A stretch of 64,000 bases of DNA from Neobacillus piezotolerans. Its GTDB lineage: Bacteria > Bacillota > Bacilli > Bacillales > Cytobacillaceae. The translations under genes were made by a program, and so were the position numbers. The stretch lies in assembly GCF_003362805.1 (NCBI RefSeq), contig NZ_QNQT01000010.1:26546-90545 (forward strand), given 5' to 3'. The notes below the pieces were generated by a model. That model was not told the origin of the DNA, ran no database searches, and saw only the letters and a program-made list of their open reading frames with translations. Shown here piece by piece: positions 26,484 through 37,755 of this stretch (the first letter of the stretch is position 1; each line of letters begins with the position of its first letter).

Positions 26484-27839
26484 TTAAACGATCGCTTCCT
26501 TTATAGGAGCCTCATCGTCTTCCATCACACGAACAAATTGGCCTTCATTATATGGATAGCCGGCCTTCTCAATTTTGACTTTCACAATTTTTCCAACAAA
26601 ATCCTCGGAAGCAGGGAATACAACTTTCAGATAGTTGTCGGTATAGCCAACATACAATCCGGATTTGCCGCCTTCCTTGAATTCCTCTTCAGGAATCACT
26701 TCAAGCACTTCCCCTTCAAATTGTGACGCATATTCCTTGGCAAGCTGGTCGGATAGGGAAATCAGGCGATGGACGCGCTCATTTTTCACCTCTTCATCAA
26801 CCTGATCCTCCATACGCGCGGCAGGCGTACCTGTGCGCTTGGAGTATGGGAATACGTGAAGTTCGGAAAATTTATGCTTTTCGATAAAATTGTACGTATC
26901 CATGAACTCCTCTTCTGTTTCACCCGGGAAACCGACGATGACATCGGATGTAACAGCAAGGCCTGGAAGTGCTTCCTTCAAACGGTCAAGCCGCTCTCCG
27001 AAAAATTCCATCGTATATTTCCTGCGCATCCGTTTCAAAACGGTGTCGGAACCGGATTGAAGCGGGATATGCAGGTGCCGGACGACAAGCTTCGAATCAT
27101 TGATTACCTGGATGACTTCGTCTGTAATCTGGCTTGCTTCAATCGAAGATATGCGAAGGCGCTTCAACCCTTTAACCTCGGCTTCAAGATCCCTGAGCAG
27201 GGCAGCCAGATTATAATCCTTCAGGTCTTCGCCGTAGCCCCCGGTATGGATGCCGGTCAGGACGATTTCCTTATAACCGGCATCGACGAGCTGCTGCGCT
27301 TGGCGGATGACTTCCTTCGGATCCCGTGACCTCATAAGGCCTCGGGCCCACGGAATAATGCAAAAGGTGCAGAAGTTGTTGCAGCCCTCCTGGATTTTCA
27401 ACGATGCGCGCGTCCTGTCGGTAAATGCGGGAACATCCAGCTCCTCATAGACCCGGTTTTTCATGATATTGCGGACGCCGTTGATCGGCTGCCGCTCTTC
27501 CTTGTACTGGGCGATGTAGTCCAGCATCTTTACGCGGTCCTGTGTACCGACAACGATATCCACACCCGGAATCGCCATGATTTCAGCAGGTGATGTCTGG
27601 GCGTAGCAGCCTGTGACGCAGATGACGGCATCCGGGTTCTTCCTGATCGCCCTGCGGATAACCTGGCGGCTTTTTTTATCGCCAGTGTTCGTGACCGTGC
27701 AAGTATTGATTATATATACATCAGAAGAAGACTCGAATTCAACACGTTCGTAGCCTTCCTGTTTGAACAATTGCCAAATTGCTTCAGTTTCATAGTGGTT
27801 CACCTTGCATCCAAGAGTATGAAACGCGACTGTAGGCAT
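26484..27839 (-). CDS. mtaB: tRNA t6A37 methylthiotransferase MtaB
   Basis: Radical-SAM enzyme that makes ms2t6A37 in ANN-decoding tRNAs; 451 residues. The N-terminal UPF0004 domain has cluster cysteines in HTLGCKVNHYE, NTCTVTN and VTGCYAQ. The radical-SAM CxxxCxxC is CNNFCTFC at about 147-154, and a C-terminal TRAM domain follows (about 375-440). It is six bases from rsmE downstream in the same transcript. Same location as B. subtilis yqeV. Confidence 0.97.
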   Translation of the reverse strand: MPTVAFHTLGCKVNHYETEAIWQLFKQEGYERVEFESSSDVYIINTCTVTNTGDKKSRQVIRRAIRKNPDAVICVTGCYAQTSPAEIMAIPGVDIVVGTQDRVKMLDYIAQYKEERQPINGVRNIMKNRVYEELDVPAFTDRTRASLKIQEGCNNFCTFCIIPWARGLMRSRDPKEVIRQAQQLVDAGYKEIVLTGIHTGGYGEDLKDYNLAALLRDLEAEVKGLKRLRISSIEASQITDEVIQVINDSKLVVRHLHIPLQSGSDTVLKRMRRKYTMEFFGERLDRLKEALPGLAVTSDVIVGFPGETEEEFMDTYNFIEKHKFSELHVFPYSKRTGTPAARMEDQVDEEVKNERVHRLISLSDQLAKEYASQFEGEVLEVIPEEEFKEGGKSGLYVGYTDNYLKVVFPASEDFVGKIVKVKIEKAGYPYNEGQFVRVMEDDEAPIKEAIV

Positions 27840-27845
27840 GTAAAC

Positions 27846-28592
27846 TCACCTCATTAATTCTAAATGATAGGATATCGCCGCCAGCGCATAGAGCGGAGCG
27901 GTTTCCGTCCTTAATATTCTCGGTCCAAGACCACATAGCTTAAAACCATGTTCCTTCAGAAGATAAACTTCCCCCTCGGAAAGCCCTCCCTCCGGCCCAA
28001 AAATCATCAGCAGGGAATCTCCCGGAGCCATTTTAGAAAGAGTATCGGAGAACACGGATGCTTCCCCGGCCCTGCTCTCTTCTTCATAAGCGACGAGCTT
28101 TGCATCATACGTTTCTGATTCCGTGAGCAGTGCGCGAAAATCCACCGGGGCCAAAACCTCAGGCAAAATGTTGCGGTGTGATTGTTCGGCGGCTTCCTTG
28201 GCGATTTTTTGCCACCGTTCAGCCTTCTTGCCCGATTTTTTTTCGTCCAGCTTCACGACGGAGCGCGCGGCGGCAAATGGTATGAACTTGTGCGCACCCA
28301 TTTCTGTACCCTTTTGGATAATCCATTCAAGCTTGTCCCCTTTCGGAAGCCCGCTTGCGATCGCCACGCGGATAGGAAGCTCAGTTGTTCCATCATTCCA
28401 TTTTACAACGTCCGCGGCTATCGTTTCACCGGTAATTTCTGCAATTTTACATACAGCGCTCCTTCCGCCGGGGCCAACACAAATAATTTGATCCCCTTCC
28501 CCCATCCGCATAACCTTCACGATGTGGAAACGGTCATCCCCTTCAAGAATGAAACGGTTCTGTTCCATTTTTTCAACAAAATAGCGCTGCAC
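27846..28592 (-). CDS. rsmE: 16S rRNA (uracil1498-N3)-methyltransferase RsmE
   Basis: SPOUT-class rRNA methyltransferase, 248 residues. A PUA-like N-terminal domain is followed by the SPOUT knot motifs IASGLPKGDKLEWIIQKGTEMGAHKF, LLMIFGPEGGLSEGEV and LGPRILRTETAPLYAL. The start is a GTG at 28592 (MQRYFVEK) preceded by AGAGGGG; three more in-frame codons exist upstream but lie inside the ribosome binding site. First gene of rsmE-mtaB. Confidence 0.96.
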   Translation of the reverse strand: MQRYFVEKMEQNRFILEGDDRFHIVKVMRMGEGDQIICVGPGGRSAVCKIAEITGETIAADVVKWNDGTTELPIRVAIASGLPKGDKLEWIIQKGTEMGAHKFIPFAAARSVVKLDEKKSGKKAERWQKIAKEAAEQSHRNILPEVLAPVDFRALLTESETYDAKLVAYEEESRAGEASVFSDTLSKMAPGDSLLMIFGPEGGLSEGEVYLLKEHGFKLCGLGPRILRTETAPLYALAAISYHLELMR

Positions 28593-28622
28593 GAGAAGCA
28601 CCCCTCTGTAAGCAATATTTCT

Positions 28623-28651
28623 ATTTTACTAAAAGTTTCTAGCAAAGTCAC
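28623..28651 (-). promoter_or_regulatory. putative promoter of rsmE-mtaB
   Basis: GTGACT, 17 bp, TAAAAT on the minus strand, about 30 bp before the start, downstream of the strong prmA terminator. Confidence 0.45.
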
Positions 28652-28773
28652 TTTATTTTGAGTGATTTATGGAGTTTTAATTGTTGTGAAATTCAGATAT
28701 CTGGTAATCCAGTCCTAATAATTTTCCGTTCTGCGTCTTACCATGGGGCATCTTTGGACGAATAGTTCCCGTA

Positions 28774-28806
28774 ATAAAAAAAGCATCCGCCTGGTGAGCG
28801 GACGCC
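28774..28806 (-). terminator. terminator of dnaJ-prmA
   Basis: Minus-strand arms GCGTCCGC and GCGGATGC (one G-U) with a 7-nt loop, then TTTTTTT, 13 bp after the prmA stop. Confidence 0.9.
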
Positions 28807-28818
28807 TAAAGCTAAAAA

Positions 28819-29760
28819 TTATTTCTTTTGGGCGATAATCGCAACCCAGTCTTCCATTAAAATTGTTTCCACTATTGAAAAACCTTCGTTTATGATAGCA
28901 TCCTTGACCAAATCTTTTTTAGCCTGAATGATTCCTGAAGCGATGAAAGTGCCTCCCGGCTTTACAACACGGGCCACATCTTCAGTAAACCGTAAAATGA
29001 CTTCGGCAAGAATATTGGCGACAATGACATCAGCTGAATGATCTTCTATACCGTCAAGAAGGTTGTTCTGGGCAACCGACACCTTCTCCTGGACCTTATT
29101 CAGCTTAATATTCAGCTTCGCGGATTTAACAGCCACTTCGTCAAGGTCGTATGCCCTGATATTAGCAGCGCCAAGTAAAGCGGCTGCTATGCTCAGCACT
29201 CCCGAACCAGTGCCCACATCGATCACTTCATCCCCTGCTTTTACAGTTCGTTCGAGCGCCTGGATGCACATTACAGTCGTTGGATGGGTTCCCGTACCGA
29301 AAGCCATCCCCGGGTCAAGTTCAATAATCAATTCATCGCTACTGACAGGGGTATAATCCTCCCAGGTCGGAACAACCGTGAACCGCTCGGAAATTTTCAC
29401 GGGATTATAGTACTTTTTCCAGGCGGTAGCCCATTCTTCCTCGTTCACTTCCGATATCGTGACTTTGTTTAACCCGATATCGATATCATGGATGATCAGA
29501 TTATTGATTGATTCCTTAATGGCATCGACCGTCTCCCCAAGGAAACTGTTTACAGGAAGATATGCCTTTACGATAACACCTTCCTCAGGATAATCCTTTG
29601 GATCCAGCTGATAAATTTCCCCGAACTGGTCTTCCCGCTCTTTTATAAGCTCATATGGGTCTTCAATGACAACCCCGCTTGCCCCAGCTTCGTGGAGTAT
29701 ATGGGAAATCGGTTCGACTGCTTCATTAGCCGTATGGATGCTGATTTCAGACCATTTCAT
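28819..29760 (-). CDS. prmA: ribosomal protein L11 methyltransferase PrmA
   Basis: SAM-dependent methyltransferase of ribosomal protein L11; 313 residues. The N-terminal substrate-recognition domain is followed by a Rossmann domain with [19 protein letters not shown] and the NPPY-like motif replaced by the family's [23 protein letters not shown] is the diagnostic PrmA signature. It lies 16 bp after dnaJ, as in other Bacillus. Confidence 0.97.
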   Translation of the reverse strand: MKWSEISIHTANEAVEPISHILHEAGASGVVIEDPYELIKEREDQFGEIYQLDPKDYPEEGVIVKAYLPVNSFLGETVDAIKESINNLIIHDIDIGLNKVTISEVNEEEWATAWKKYYNPVKISERFTVVPTWEDYTPVSSDELIIELDPGMAFGTGTHPTTVMCIQALERTVKAGDEVIDVGTGSGVLSIAAALLGAANIRAYDLDEVAVKSAKLNIKLNKVQEKVSVAQNNLLDGIEDHSADVIVANILAEVILRFTEDVARVVKPGGTFIASGIIQAKKDLVKDAIINEGFSIVETILMEDWVAIIAQKK

Positions 29761-29776
29761 CTTGCCTGCCCCACTC

Positions 29777-30913
29777 TCAATCGCCTTTAAAGGCGCGTTT
29801 TACTTTTGAAAAAAAGCTTTCTTCATGCTCACCCAGCGGCACATTTCCGCTCATTTCCGCGAATTCGCGGAGCAACTGTTTTTGTTTGTCAGTCAGTTTT
29901 GTCGGTGTGATAATCCTGACAATCACATGCTGGTCGCCTGTCCCGTAGCCCCTGACATTCGGAATCCCTTTGCCGCGCAGGCGGAATTTCGTTCCGGTTT
30001 GCGTGCCTGCGGGGATTTTAAGCTTGACTTTTCCGTGCAGCGTCGGGACTTCAATTTCATCTCCAAGCGAAGCCTGAACAAACGTCAATGGCATTTCACA
30101 ATAAACATCATCGCCATCCCGCTCGAAAAACTCATGCGGCTTAACATGGAAAACAACATATAAATCCCCTGGAGGCCCTCCATTAACACCGGCTTCCCCC
30201 TGGCCAGACATCCTTAGCTGCTGCCCATCATCAATCCCGGCCGGGATTTTGACATTGATTTTTCTCCGTTTTCTTACTTTTCCTTCGCCCCCGCATGTAG
30301 TGCACTTATGCTTGATTTCCTTTCCAGTTCCATTGCAGTAGGAACAAACCCTGCGGTTAACGATGCGGCCAAATGGCGTATTTTGTTCCACATTGAGCTG
30401 GCCCGTTCCATGGCAGTGGCCGCATGTTTCCGGATGCGTCCCCGGTTTCGCGCCAGAACCATGGCACGTCCCGCATGTTTCATCACGCGGAATTTCAATT
30501 TCAGCCTCTTTTCCGAAAGCGGCTTCCTCAAATGTCACTGACATTGTATATTGAAGGTCCGCGCCCTGCCTTGGTGCATTTGGGTCGCGCCTTCTTGCTG
30601 CTCCGCCGCCAAAAAAGGAATTGAATATATCTTCAAAACCGCCAAAGCCTCCACCAAAATCAGCTCCGCCTCCAAAACCGCCAAATCCCTGGTTCGGATC
30701 GGTATGCCCAAACTGGTCATAGTGGGCGCGCTGTTGGTCGTCGCTGAGCGTTTCATATGCCTCTTTTACTTCCTTAAATTTCTCATCGGCATCAGGTTCC
30801 TTGTTTACATCAGGATGAAGCTGCTTGGAAAGCTTACGGTATGCCTTTTTAATTTCATCCTTTGAGGCACCCTTCCCGACCCCAAGTACTTCATAGTAAT
30901 CCCTTTTGCTCAT
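29777..30913 (-). CDS. dnaJ: chaperone protein DnaJ
   Basis: Hsp40 co-chaperone of DnaK, 378 residues. J domain with HPD ([11 protein letters not shown], about 32), Gly/Phe-rich linker ([17 protein letters not shown]), four CxxCxGxG zinc repeats ([32 protein letters not shown]) and the C-terminal peptide-binding domain are complete. Its start follows GGGAGTGG. Unlike B. subtilis, it appears to be transcribed separately from dnaK: a terminator, a 150-bp repeat and a promoter lie in the 361-bp gap upstream. Confidence 0.98.
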   Translation of the reverse strand: MSKRDYYEVLGVGKGASKDEIKKAYRKLSKQLHPDVNKEPDADEKFKEVKEAYETLSDDQQRAHYDQFGHTDPNQGFGGFGGGADFGGGFGGFEDIFNSFFGGGAARRRDPNAPRQGADLQYTMSVTFEEAAFGKEAEIEIPRDETCGTCHGSGAKPGTHPETCGHCHGTGQLNVEQNTPFGRIVNRRVCSYCNGTGKEIKHKCTTCGGEGKVRKRRKINVKIPAGIDDGQQLRMSGQGEAGVNGGPPGDLYVVFHVKPHEFFERDGDDVYCEMPLTFVQASLGDEIEVPTLHGKVKLKIPAGTQTGTKFRLRGKGIPNVRGYGTGDQHVIVRIITPTKLTDKQKQLLREFAEMSGNVPLGEHEESFFSKVKRAFKGD

Positions 30914-30946
30914 CTAACCACTCCCGAAAAATCTCACATAAAAATA

Positions 30947-30975
30947 ATTGTAGCATTCGCATGGATGTTAAACAA
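30947..30975 (-). promoter_or_regulatory. putative sigma-A promoter of dnaJ-prmA
   Basis: TTGTTT, 17 bp, TACAAT on the minus strand, 34 bp upstream of the dnaJ start and after the dnaK-side terminator. No CIRCE element is present here. Confidence 0.6.
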
Positions 30976-31009
30976 TATTAAGATATTGCATCGGCCAAGC
31001 TTTCCACAG

Positions 31010-31046
31010 AAAAAGTCAAAGCCGGATAATGTGACTTTGACTTTTC
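31010..31046 (-). terminator. terminator of hrcA-grpE-dnaK
   Basis: Perfect 11-bp arms AAAAGTCAAAG and CTTTGACTTTT with a 13-nt loop, A run before and T run after on the minus strand. It lies between dnaK and dnaJ. Confidence 0.85.
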
Positions 31047-31100
31047 CATGTAAAGAGGAACCTCATGTCGAGACCCTTGCTTTTCTATTGTTTAGTAACA

Positions 31101-31274
31101 GGCGCTAAACGGCCGCCTTCGCTTTTCTTTGTCCAGCTACGGCGGCCAGCGCCTTGTGTACTTCGGTCTCCTCCTTACGATAAGTCAACATCGGTTCACT
31201 CCGTTCACCGTGTTTCCTTTATCTCGTTCGGAGCCCTCCAGTCAATACGGCGCTAAACGGCCGCCTTCGCTTTT

Positions 31275-31276
<2 letters not shown>
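31101..31276 (-). repeat. bcr-like intergenic repeat abutting the dnaK stop codon
   Basis: On the minus strand the element begins at the dnaK stop with AGAAAAGCGAAGGCGGCC, passes ATGTTGACTTATCGTA and ends AGCTGGACAAAG (31128-31276). A 28-bp piece of its beginning is repeated as a direct repeat at 31101-31128 (the other copy is 31249-31276). It is clearly related to 42325-42428. The family resembles bcr-type dispersed repeats common between Bacillaceae genes; no ORF or transposase. Confidence 0.8.
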
Positions 31277-33131
<1,855 letters not shown>

Positions 33132-33151
33132 CTATATATGTAGATGGGCAA

Positions 33152-33709
33152 TTATTGATTGACCTTCACCATGGAATGCCGGATTACCCTATCCTTTAGC
33201 AAATACCCCTTTTGAAATTCTTCAACCACTGAATTCGGGCTGAAGGAATCATCTTCCACCTGCATGACTGCCTGATGGAAATGCGGGTCGAAAGGCTTGC
33301 CTACAGCTTCGATCGGCTCGAGCCCTTCCTTTTTCAGGGCATCCAATAATCCCCTGTAGACCATTTCCATTCCCTGCATGAGGGATTTCGCATGTTCGCC
33401 TTCGACTTCCATGTTCAAGGCACGTTCAAAATTGTCCAATGTAGGAAGGATATCTGAAATAAGGCTTTGAGCCCGGTATTTTTCTGCTGCTTCGGAATCC
33501 AGCTTCACACGGCGCCGGTAGTTGTCAAAATCGGCCTGAAGCCTAAAGTAACGATTTTCAGCTTCCGCCAGCTTCTGTTCAAGCTCCGCTGCCCTATCTG
33601 TTTCCACTTCGGTTTCTACGCTTTCTGCCGTAATTTCTTCTCCTGCGATGGCCTCTTCCGGTTCCATTTCAGGTACCTGGCTTTCAGCATTCTTTTTTTC
33701 GTCAGTCAA
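33152..33709 (-). CDS. grpE: nucleotide exchange factor GrpE
   Basis: DnaK nucleotide-exchange factor, 185 residues. The acidic N-terminus and long helix (about 45-90) are followed by the signature [20 protein letters not shown] and the C-terminal beta domain ending [15 protein letters not shown]. The start is taken as the TTG at 33709, because GGGAGG lies eight bases upstream and the alternative GTG is inside that site. It lies between hrcA and dnaK. Confidence 0.96.
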   Translation of the reverse strand: MTDEKKNAESQVPEMEPEEAIAGEEITAESVETEVETDRAAELEQKLAEAENRYFRLQADFDNYRRRVKLDSEAAEKYRAQSLISDILPTLDNFERALNMEVEGEHAKSLMQGMEMVYRGLLDALKKEGLEPIEAVGKPFDPHFHQAVMQVEDDSFSPNSVVEEFQKGYLLKDRVIRHSMVKVNQ

Positions 33710-33802
33710 ATTACTCACCTCCCTCAAAGGGACAGCCCACCACATGAAAAAGGGGCGGACCATCCAGTGGGCATTTCCGCCCCATACTCAATATTTCCAC
33801 TG

Positions 33803-34834
33803 CTATTTTGTTTGATACAGCCTTGTCAGCGCAGCCGATAAATCCCGGCTCATAATTTTCAGGAGGCTGACAACCCGTGAATACTCCATCCTTGTCGGTC
33901 CGAGGATGGCGATGTTCCCAAGCTTTTCATCACCCATGGCATAGGTCGCCGTAATCAGGCTGCAATTTTCCATGGCGGTGTTGTCATTTTCACGGCCAAT
34001 CCTGATCGTAATCCCGGCCGGGCTTTTCTTAATCAACTCATAAACGGGCTGTTCCTGCTCGATCATGGTCATGAGCGTCCTGATTTTTGCAATATCGTTG
34101 AATTCCGGCTGGCTGAGAATATTCGCCTTTCCGCCAAAAAACAGCTTTTCGCTAACCGGCATATCGAATGTATCCGTGATCATCAGGAGCATGCTGTCAT
34201 AGTTGCTTATGTGCTGGCGGAGAAGGACCGCAACCTCTTTGTAAAGTTTATCCCTGATTTCAGGAAGCGGAACGCCGGAAAGCCTTTCATTAAGGATGTT
34301 GACCATTTTTTCAAGTTCGGAGGCATCCACGGATGGAGGCAAGTGAACCATTTTATTTTCGACATGGCCGGTATCGGTGACGATAATGGCGATGGCGGTC
34401 TCTTTGTTCAAAGGGACAATCTGAATCTTTTTTAGCTTGTTTTCCTCAACGGCTGGGCCAAGCATGATCGAAGTATAGCTTGTCATTTCGGAAAGAATCA
34501 TCGCCGACCTTTGTATGATTTTCTCCATTTCAAAGATTCTTTCGGCAAAAATCGATCTAATCATCGAGAGATCCTTCTCGGTAATCGCCTGCGGAGACAA
34601 TAAATGGTCCACATAATAGCGATATCCCCTTTCCGATGGAACCCGGCCCGAAGATGTATGGGTCTTTTCAATAAAGCCCAACTCTTCAAGGTCAGCCATT
34701 TCATTCCGGATTGTGGCCGAGCTGAAAGAAATCTCCCCTTTTTTTGACAAGCTTCTCGAGCCGACAGGCTGCGCTGATCGGATGAATTCGTCAATAATAA
34801 CCTGAAGTATTAGCAACTGGCGTTCTGTTAACAA
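33803..34834 (-). CDS. hrcA: heat-inducible transcription repressor HrcA
   Basis: Represses the dnaK and groE operons by binding CIRCE; 343 residues. The N-terminal winged helix ([39 protein letters not shown]) is followed by a GAF-like core and the C-terminal [18 protein letters not shown]. The start is a TTG at 34834 giving MLTERQ, as in B. subtilis HrcA. First gene of the operon; a perfect CIRCE and a consensus promoter are just upstream, so the operon is autoregulated. Confidence 0.98.
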   Translation of the reverse strand: MLTERQLLILQVIIDEFIRSAQPVGSRSLSKKGEISFSSATIRNEMADLEELGFIEKTHTSSGRVPSERGYRYYVDHLLSPQAITEKDLSMIRSIFAERIFEMEKIIQRSAMILSEMTSYTSIMLGPAVEENKLKKIQIVPLNKETAIAIIVTDTGHVENKMVHLPPSVDASELEKMVNILNERLSGVPLPEIRDKLYKEVAVLLRQHISNYDSMLLMITDTFDMPVSEKLFFGGKANILSQPEFNDIAKIRTLMTMIEQEQPVYELIKKSPAGITIRIGRENDNTAMENCSLITATYAMGDEKLGNIAILGPTRMEYSRVVSLLKIMSRDLSAALTRLYQTK

Positions 34835-34849
34835 CGTTCATCACCCCTG

Positions 34850-34876
34850 TTAGCACTCATTTAACCCGAGTGCTAA
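34850..34876. promoter_or_regulatory. CIRCE operator
   Basis: Perfect TTAGCACTC, 9-bp spacer, GAGTGCTAA, located between the hrcA promoter and its start codon. HrcA binding site. Confidence 0.98.
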
Positions 34877-34886
34877 TTCTACTAAT

Positions 34887-34915
34887 AAAGTATCAAAATG
34901 GCCCATTTGTGTCAA
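34887..34915 (-). promoter_or_regulatory. sigma-A promoter of hrcA-grpE-dnaK
   Basis: Consensus TTGACA, 17 bp, TACTTT on the minus strand, directly upstream of CIRCE. Confidence 0.85.
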
Positions 34916-34937
34916 TCATTAAGAATCAAAAAGATGG

Positions 34938-36098
34938 TCAATCTTTCATTAAAAACGACTGGAAAACCTCATTCCCCAACATCCTTCCTTTGCGTGTCAG
35001 GCGGATGGAAATCCCGTCATCTTCAATCAGGCCATTTTTCGACAAATGGTTGATTTGTCCTCGGAAAATGGCATCGGGGCTTTTCCCGTATTTTCTTTCG
35101 AATACTTCTCTCTTGACCCCTTCAGCCATTCTAAGGCCAAGGAACATTTCCTCTTCCATCGCTTCCACATCTGTGACCTTGTTTTCTTCGAGAACAGGAA
35201 GCCTCCCTTCATCAAGAGCAGCCATATACCTATTCAGCGGCCCGATGTTTGAACGGCGCGCTTTCCCCAAGTAGCTGTGCGCCCCGGCTCCGAATCCATA
35301 ATACTCTTCATTTTTCCAGTACGTCAGATTGTGTATGCTTTCATAGCCTTCTTTCGAAAAATTGCTAATCTCATACTGCCGATAGCCATGCAAGGCCATT
35401 TCATCCATCAGCAGCTCATACATCGCAGCTTCAACATCCTCTCCAGGAAGCGGCAGCTTTCCTTTTCTCATCAAATTATAAAAAACCGTCTTCGGCTCAA
35501 TGATGAGGGAATACCCGGAAAAATGGGGAAGTCCAAGGGAAAGCGCCTCGGATAACGTTTCCCTGAAATCTTCAAGCGTTTGCCCTGGAAGTGAATAGAT
35601 TAAATCGATGGAAATATTTTCAAAACCAGCCTTTTTGGCATCTTCCACCGTTTTGTATACATCCTTCGCCCTGTGGCTCCGCCCTATTTTCTCGAGCAAC
35701 GCGTCGTTAAAGGACTGGACGCCAAGGCTAAGCCTGTTTACGCCATTATTTTTAAGAATGGTTAGCTTTTCATAGGAAAGGTCGCCGGGATTCCCTTCAA
35801 ACGTATACTCAATTTCCCTGGCTCTCGGCAAATGGGCGTTAATGGTTTTGCATAGCTTTTCCAGCTGCAAATCGTTCAAGGCTGTAGGCGTGCCGCCTCC
35901 GACGAATATGCTTTTCATCGCCCCCGCGGGAAATTGTGCAAGCGTCAGGCCAACCTCCTCATCAAGGGCTTCCAGATATTCATTTACAGGCTGGCCCTGC
36001 AGGAAAAATTTATTAAAATCGCAGTAATGGCAAATATGCTGGCAAAATGGAATATGGATATAGGCGGCGGTTGGCGCCGTATAACTCAAATGATTCAC
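34938..36098 (-). CDS. hemW: radical SAM protein HemW (HemN-like)
   Basis: Haem chaperone of the HemW family, often annotated as oxygen-independent coproporphyrinogen III oxidase; 387 residues. The N-terminal CxxxCxxC is CQHICHYC, followed by FVGGGTPTAL, the SLGVQSF motif and HNLTYWKNEEYYGFGAGAHSY. It lacks the extra N-terminal arm of true HemN. The GTG at 36098 follows TTGGAG at eight bases. B. subtilis has hemW between lepA and hrcA; here the accessory block lies between lepA and hemW. Confidence 0.93.
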   Translation of the reverse strand: MNHLSYTAPTAAYIHIPFCQHICHYCDFNKFFLQGQPVNEYLEALDEEVGLTLAQFPAGAMKSIFVGGGTPTALNDLQLEKLCKTINAHLPRAREIEYTFEGNPGDLSYEKLTILKNNGVNRLSLGVQSFNDALLEKIGRSHRAKDVYKTVEDAKKAGFENISIDLIYSLPGQTLEDFRETLSEALSLGLPHFSGYSLIIEPKTVFYNLMRKGKLPLPGEDVEAAMYELLMDEMALHGYRQYEISNFSKEGYESIHNLTYWKNEEYYGFGAGAHSYLGKARRSNIGPLNRYMAALDEGRLPVLEENKVTDVEAMEEEMFLGLRMAEGVKREVFERKYGKSPDAIFRGQINHLSKNGLIEDDGISIRLTRKGRMLGNEVFQSFLMKD

Positions 36099-36151
36099 GT
36101 TTATCACTCCAAAATAAAAAAACATATTAAACCATTATACTACAAGAGGAC

Positions 36152-36191
36152 AAAAAAATAAGAAGCAGGAAACATAAGCTTCCCGCTTCTC
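36152..36191 (-). terminator. terminator after the MFS transporter gene
   Basis: Minus-strand arms GAAGCGGGAA and TTCCTGCTTC (one G-U) with an 8-nt loop, then TTATTTTTTT. It separates the accessory block from hemW. Confidence 0.85.
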
Positions 36192-36226
36192 TTCTGTCTT
36201 TTATAAGGCTTATCTGCAAATGAGAT

Positions 36227-37486
36227 TTATTTCGCAGCCGCACCTTCAACGTTCGGCCTGTTATCTTCCCTGATGAACATAACAGAAATAAGGGCGATTG
36301 CAAGAAGGATACCCGCAAAATAGAATCCTGCGTTCAGTGTTCCTGTTTTGTCTGTAAGCCAGCCTGTAATATACGGAGCCAGTATGGAACCGCACATACC
36401 GATGAAGTTATATACCCCAAACGCCGTACCCAAAGCATGCTTAGGGGCATTGTCAGCAACAACGGCGACAAGGACTGGGTTGGTGCTAATTTTACCAAAG
36501 ATACCGTAGCCGATTAGCGCAGCATAAAGGACATACATGCTGTCGAAGGCAACGATCGAAACGATTGCAATGATTGAAAGTGGAATCATAACCAACAGGA
36601 CCGGACGGCGTTTACCCATTCTGTCAGCAATCCAGCTGAACAGGATGGAACCCGGGATTGCTGCCCATGGAACTAAAGATGATACAACTGCTACTTCTGT
36701 TCCTTCAATTCCGCGGGCATGCTGCAGATAATAAGGAATCCAAGTAACAACAACGAAGAAAGCATAGATTGCACAGAAAATTGTAATGTAAGCGAAGATA
36801 AGGTTTCTGCTGAAGAGATCTTTAGCCTTTAACTTTTTGCCGCCATTTTCACTTGCTTTCTGCTCTGCTGTTTTTGGTTTGTCTTTAATGACCCACCACA
36901 TGGCAAGGCCAATTAGCACGACTGGGATCGCAATAACATAGAATGGAGCTCTCCAGCTCATTCCAAGAGTATCAACCGTATAGCTGGAAATGAAATAACC
37001 TAATGACAAACCAAAAGCCATACCGCTGTTAATAATCGCGCTGCCCACAGTGATATGCTTTGCCGGAATGGCTTCGGATGAAAGGCCATACTGAGGGCCG
37101 TAATAGAAACCTTGGAAAATCCCGACTAGCAGCCAGGCAAACATGAATGTTCCGAATGTTGTCATTGAGCCTGTAACAGCTGCAAGGATACCGAAAAGGA
37201 TAAAGCCTGGGACCAATACTTTTTTCTTGCCGATCTTATCTCCGAGAATCCCGGAAGGTACGTTCATTCCCGCATAGCCGATGAAGAAGATACTGCTAAT
37301 TAATCCTAGCTGGGCCGCGGTTAAATTGAATTCTTGCTCGATATTTCCCATAATCGGGTTCAAAATTGCGCGTGTCGCATAGATCGCAATCCAGCCCAAG
37401 AAGAAAACCGTTACGATTTTAATCCAATAAGGAATACCCTTTTGGGAGGCTTCCGGGGCCACATTTCGATTTGCACTTTTTTCCAT
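36227..37486 (-). CDS. MFS transporter, substrate unknown
   Basis: Major facilitator transporter of 419 residues with 12 predicted membrane segments and a central cytoplasmic loop (about 205-230, KDKPKTAEQKASENGGKKLK). The loop 2-3 motif is GILGDKIGKKKVLV, and the equivalent in the second half is SWIADRMGKRRPVLL. The N-terminal YATRAILNPIMGNIEQEFNL and FQGFYYGPQYGLSSEAIPAK suggest the OPA/ACS group of organic-anion transporters; the substrate cannot be read. A strong GGAGGAAGG precedes the ATG. It has its own promoter, sharing an upstream element with fdrA, and I infer it imports the compound degraded by the FdrA module. Confidence 0.88.
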   Translation of the reverse strand: MEKSANRNVAPEASQKGIPYWIKIVTVFFLGWIAIYATRAILNPIMGNIEQEFNLTAAQLGLISSIFFIGYAGMNVPSGILGDKIGKKKVLVPGFILFGILAAVTGSMTTFGTFMFAWLLVGIFQGFYYGPQYGLSSEAIPAKHITVGSAIINSGMAFGLSLGYFISSYTVDTLGMSWRAPFYVIAIPVVLIGLAMWWVIKDKPKTAEQKASENGGKKLKAKDLFSRNLIFAYITIFCAIYAFFVVVTWIPYYLQHARGIEGTEVAVVSSLVPWAAIPGSILFSWIADRMGKRRPVLLVMIPLSIIAIVSIVAFDSMYVLYAALIGYGIFGKISTNPVLVAVVADNAPKHALGTAFGVYNFIGMCGSILAPYITGWLTDKTGTLNAGFYFAGILLAIALISVMFIREDNRPNVEGAAAK

Positions 37487-37555
37487 TTTTCCTTCCTCCT
37501 GACTTTCTTATGGTGAATTGCCATTAAAAAAATACTATTGCGTCATTCCACTTTC

Positions 37556-37620
37556 AATATACGGCATAGTGCATTGCAGACGAATAAAATTTGGAAGCCA
37601 TGGCATTGCAAAAAGATTAA
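37556..37620 (-). promoter_or_regulatory. MFS promoter with TGCAAT-box element shared with fdrA
   Basis: Minus strand, in order: TTTAATCTTTTTGCAATG (box 1 TGCAAT 37605-37610), AATTTTATTCG (37581-37591), box 2 TGCAAT (37573-37578), 11 bp, TATATT as -10 (37556-37561). The same layout is found upstream of fdrA. There is no good -35 box, as expected for an activator-dependent promoter. Proposed site for the linked response regulator. Confidence 0.7.
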
Positions 37621-37711
37621 AATCTGTTAAAAAGTTTCGTTCTTTTGCAAAAAACAAAAAATGAGGCCAGATCGATCAAGGAGTAAAATGAAAACATTTA
37701 TTCCAAAGGCG

Positions 37712-37746
37712 TAAAAAAACCCGTACTGCGCTAATGCGGTACGGGT
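37712..37746 (-). terminator. terminator of the two-component operon
   Basis: Minus-strand arms AACCCGTAC and GTACGGGTT with an inner GC/GC pairing, then TTTTTTT, 10 bp after the response regulator stop. Confidence 0.92.
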
Positions 37747-37755
37747 TGCCAACCT

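Noticed and set aside
37681..37705. Catabolite-responsive cre site upstream of the MFS gene (TGAAAACATTTATT)
   Set aside because: Two mismatches at conserved positions and a location near the preceding terminator; too weak to support.
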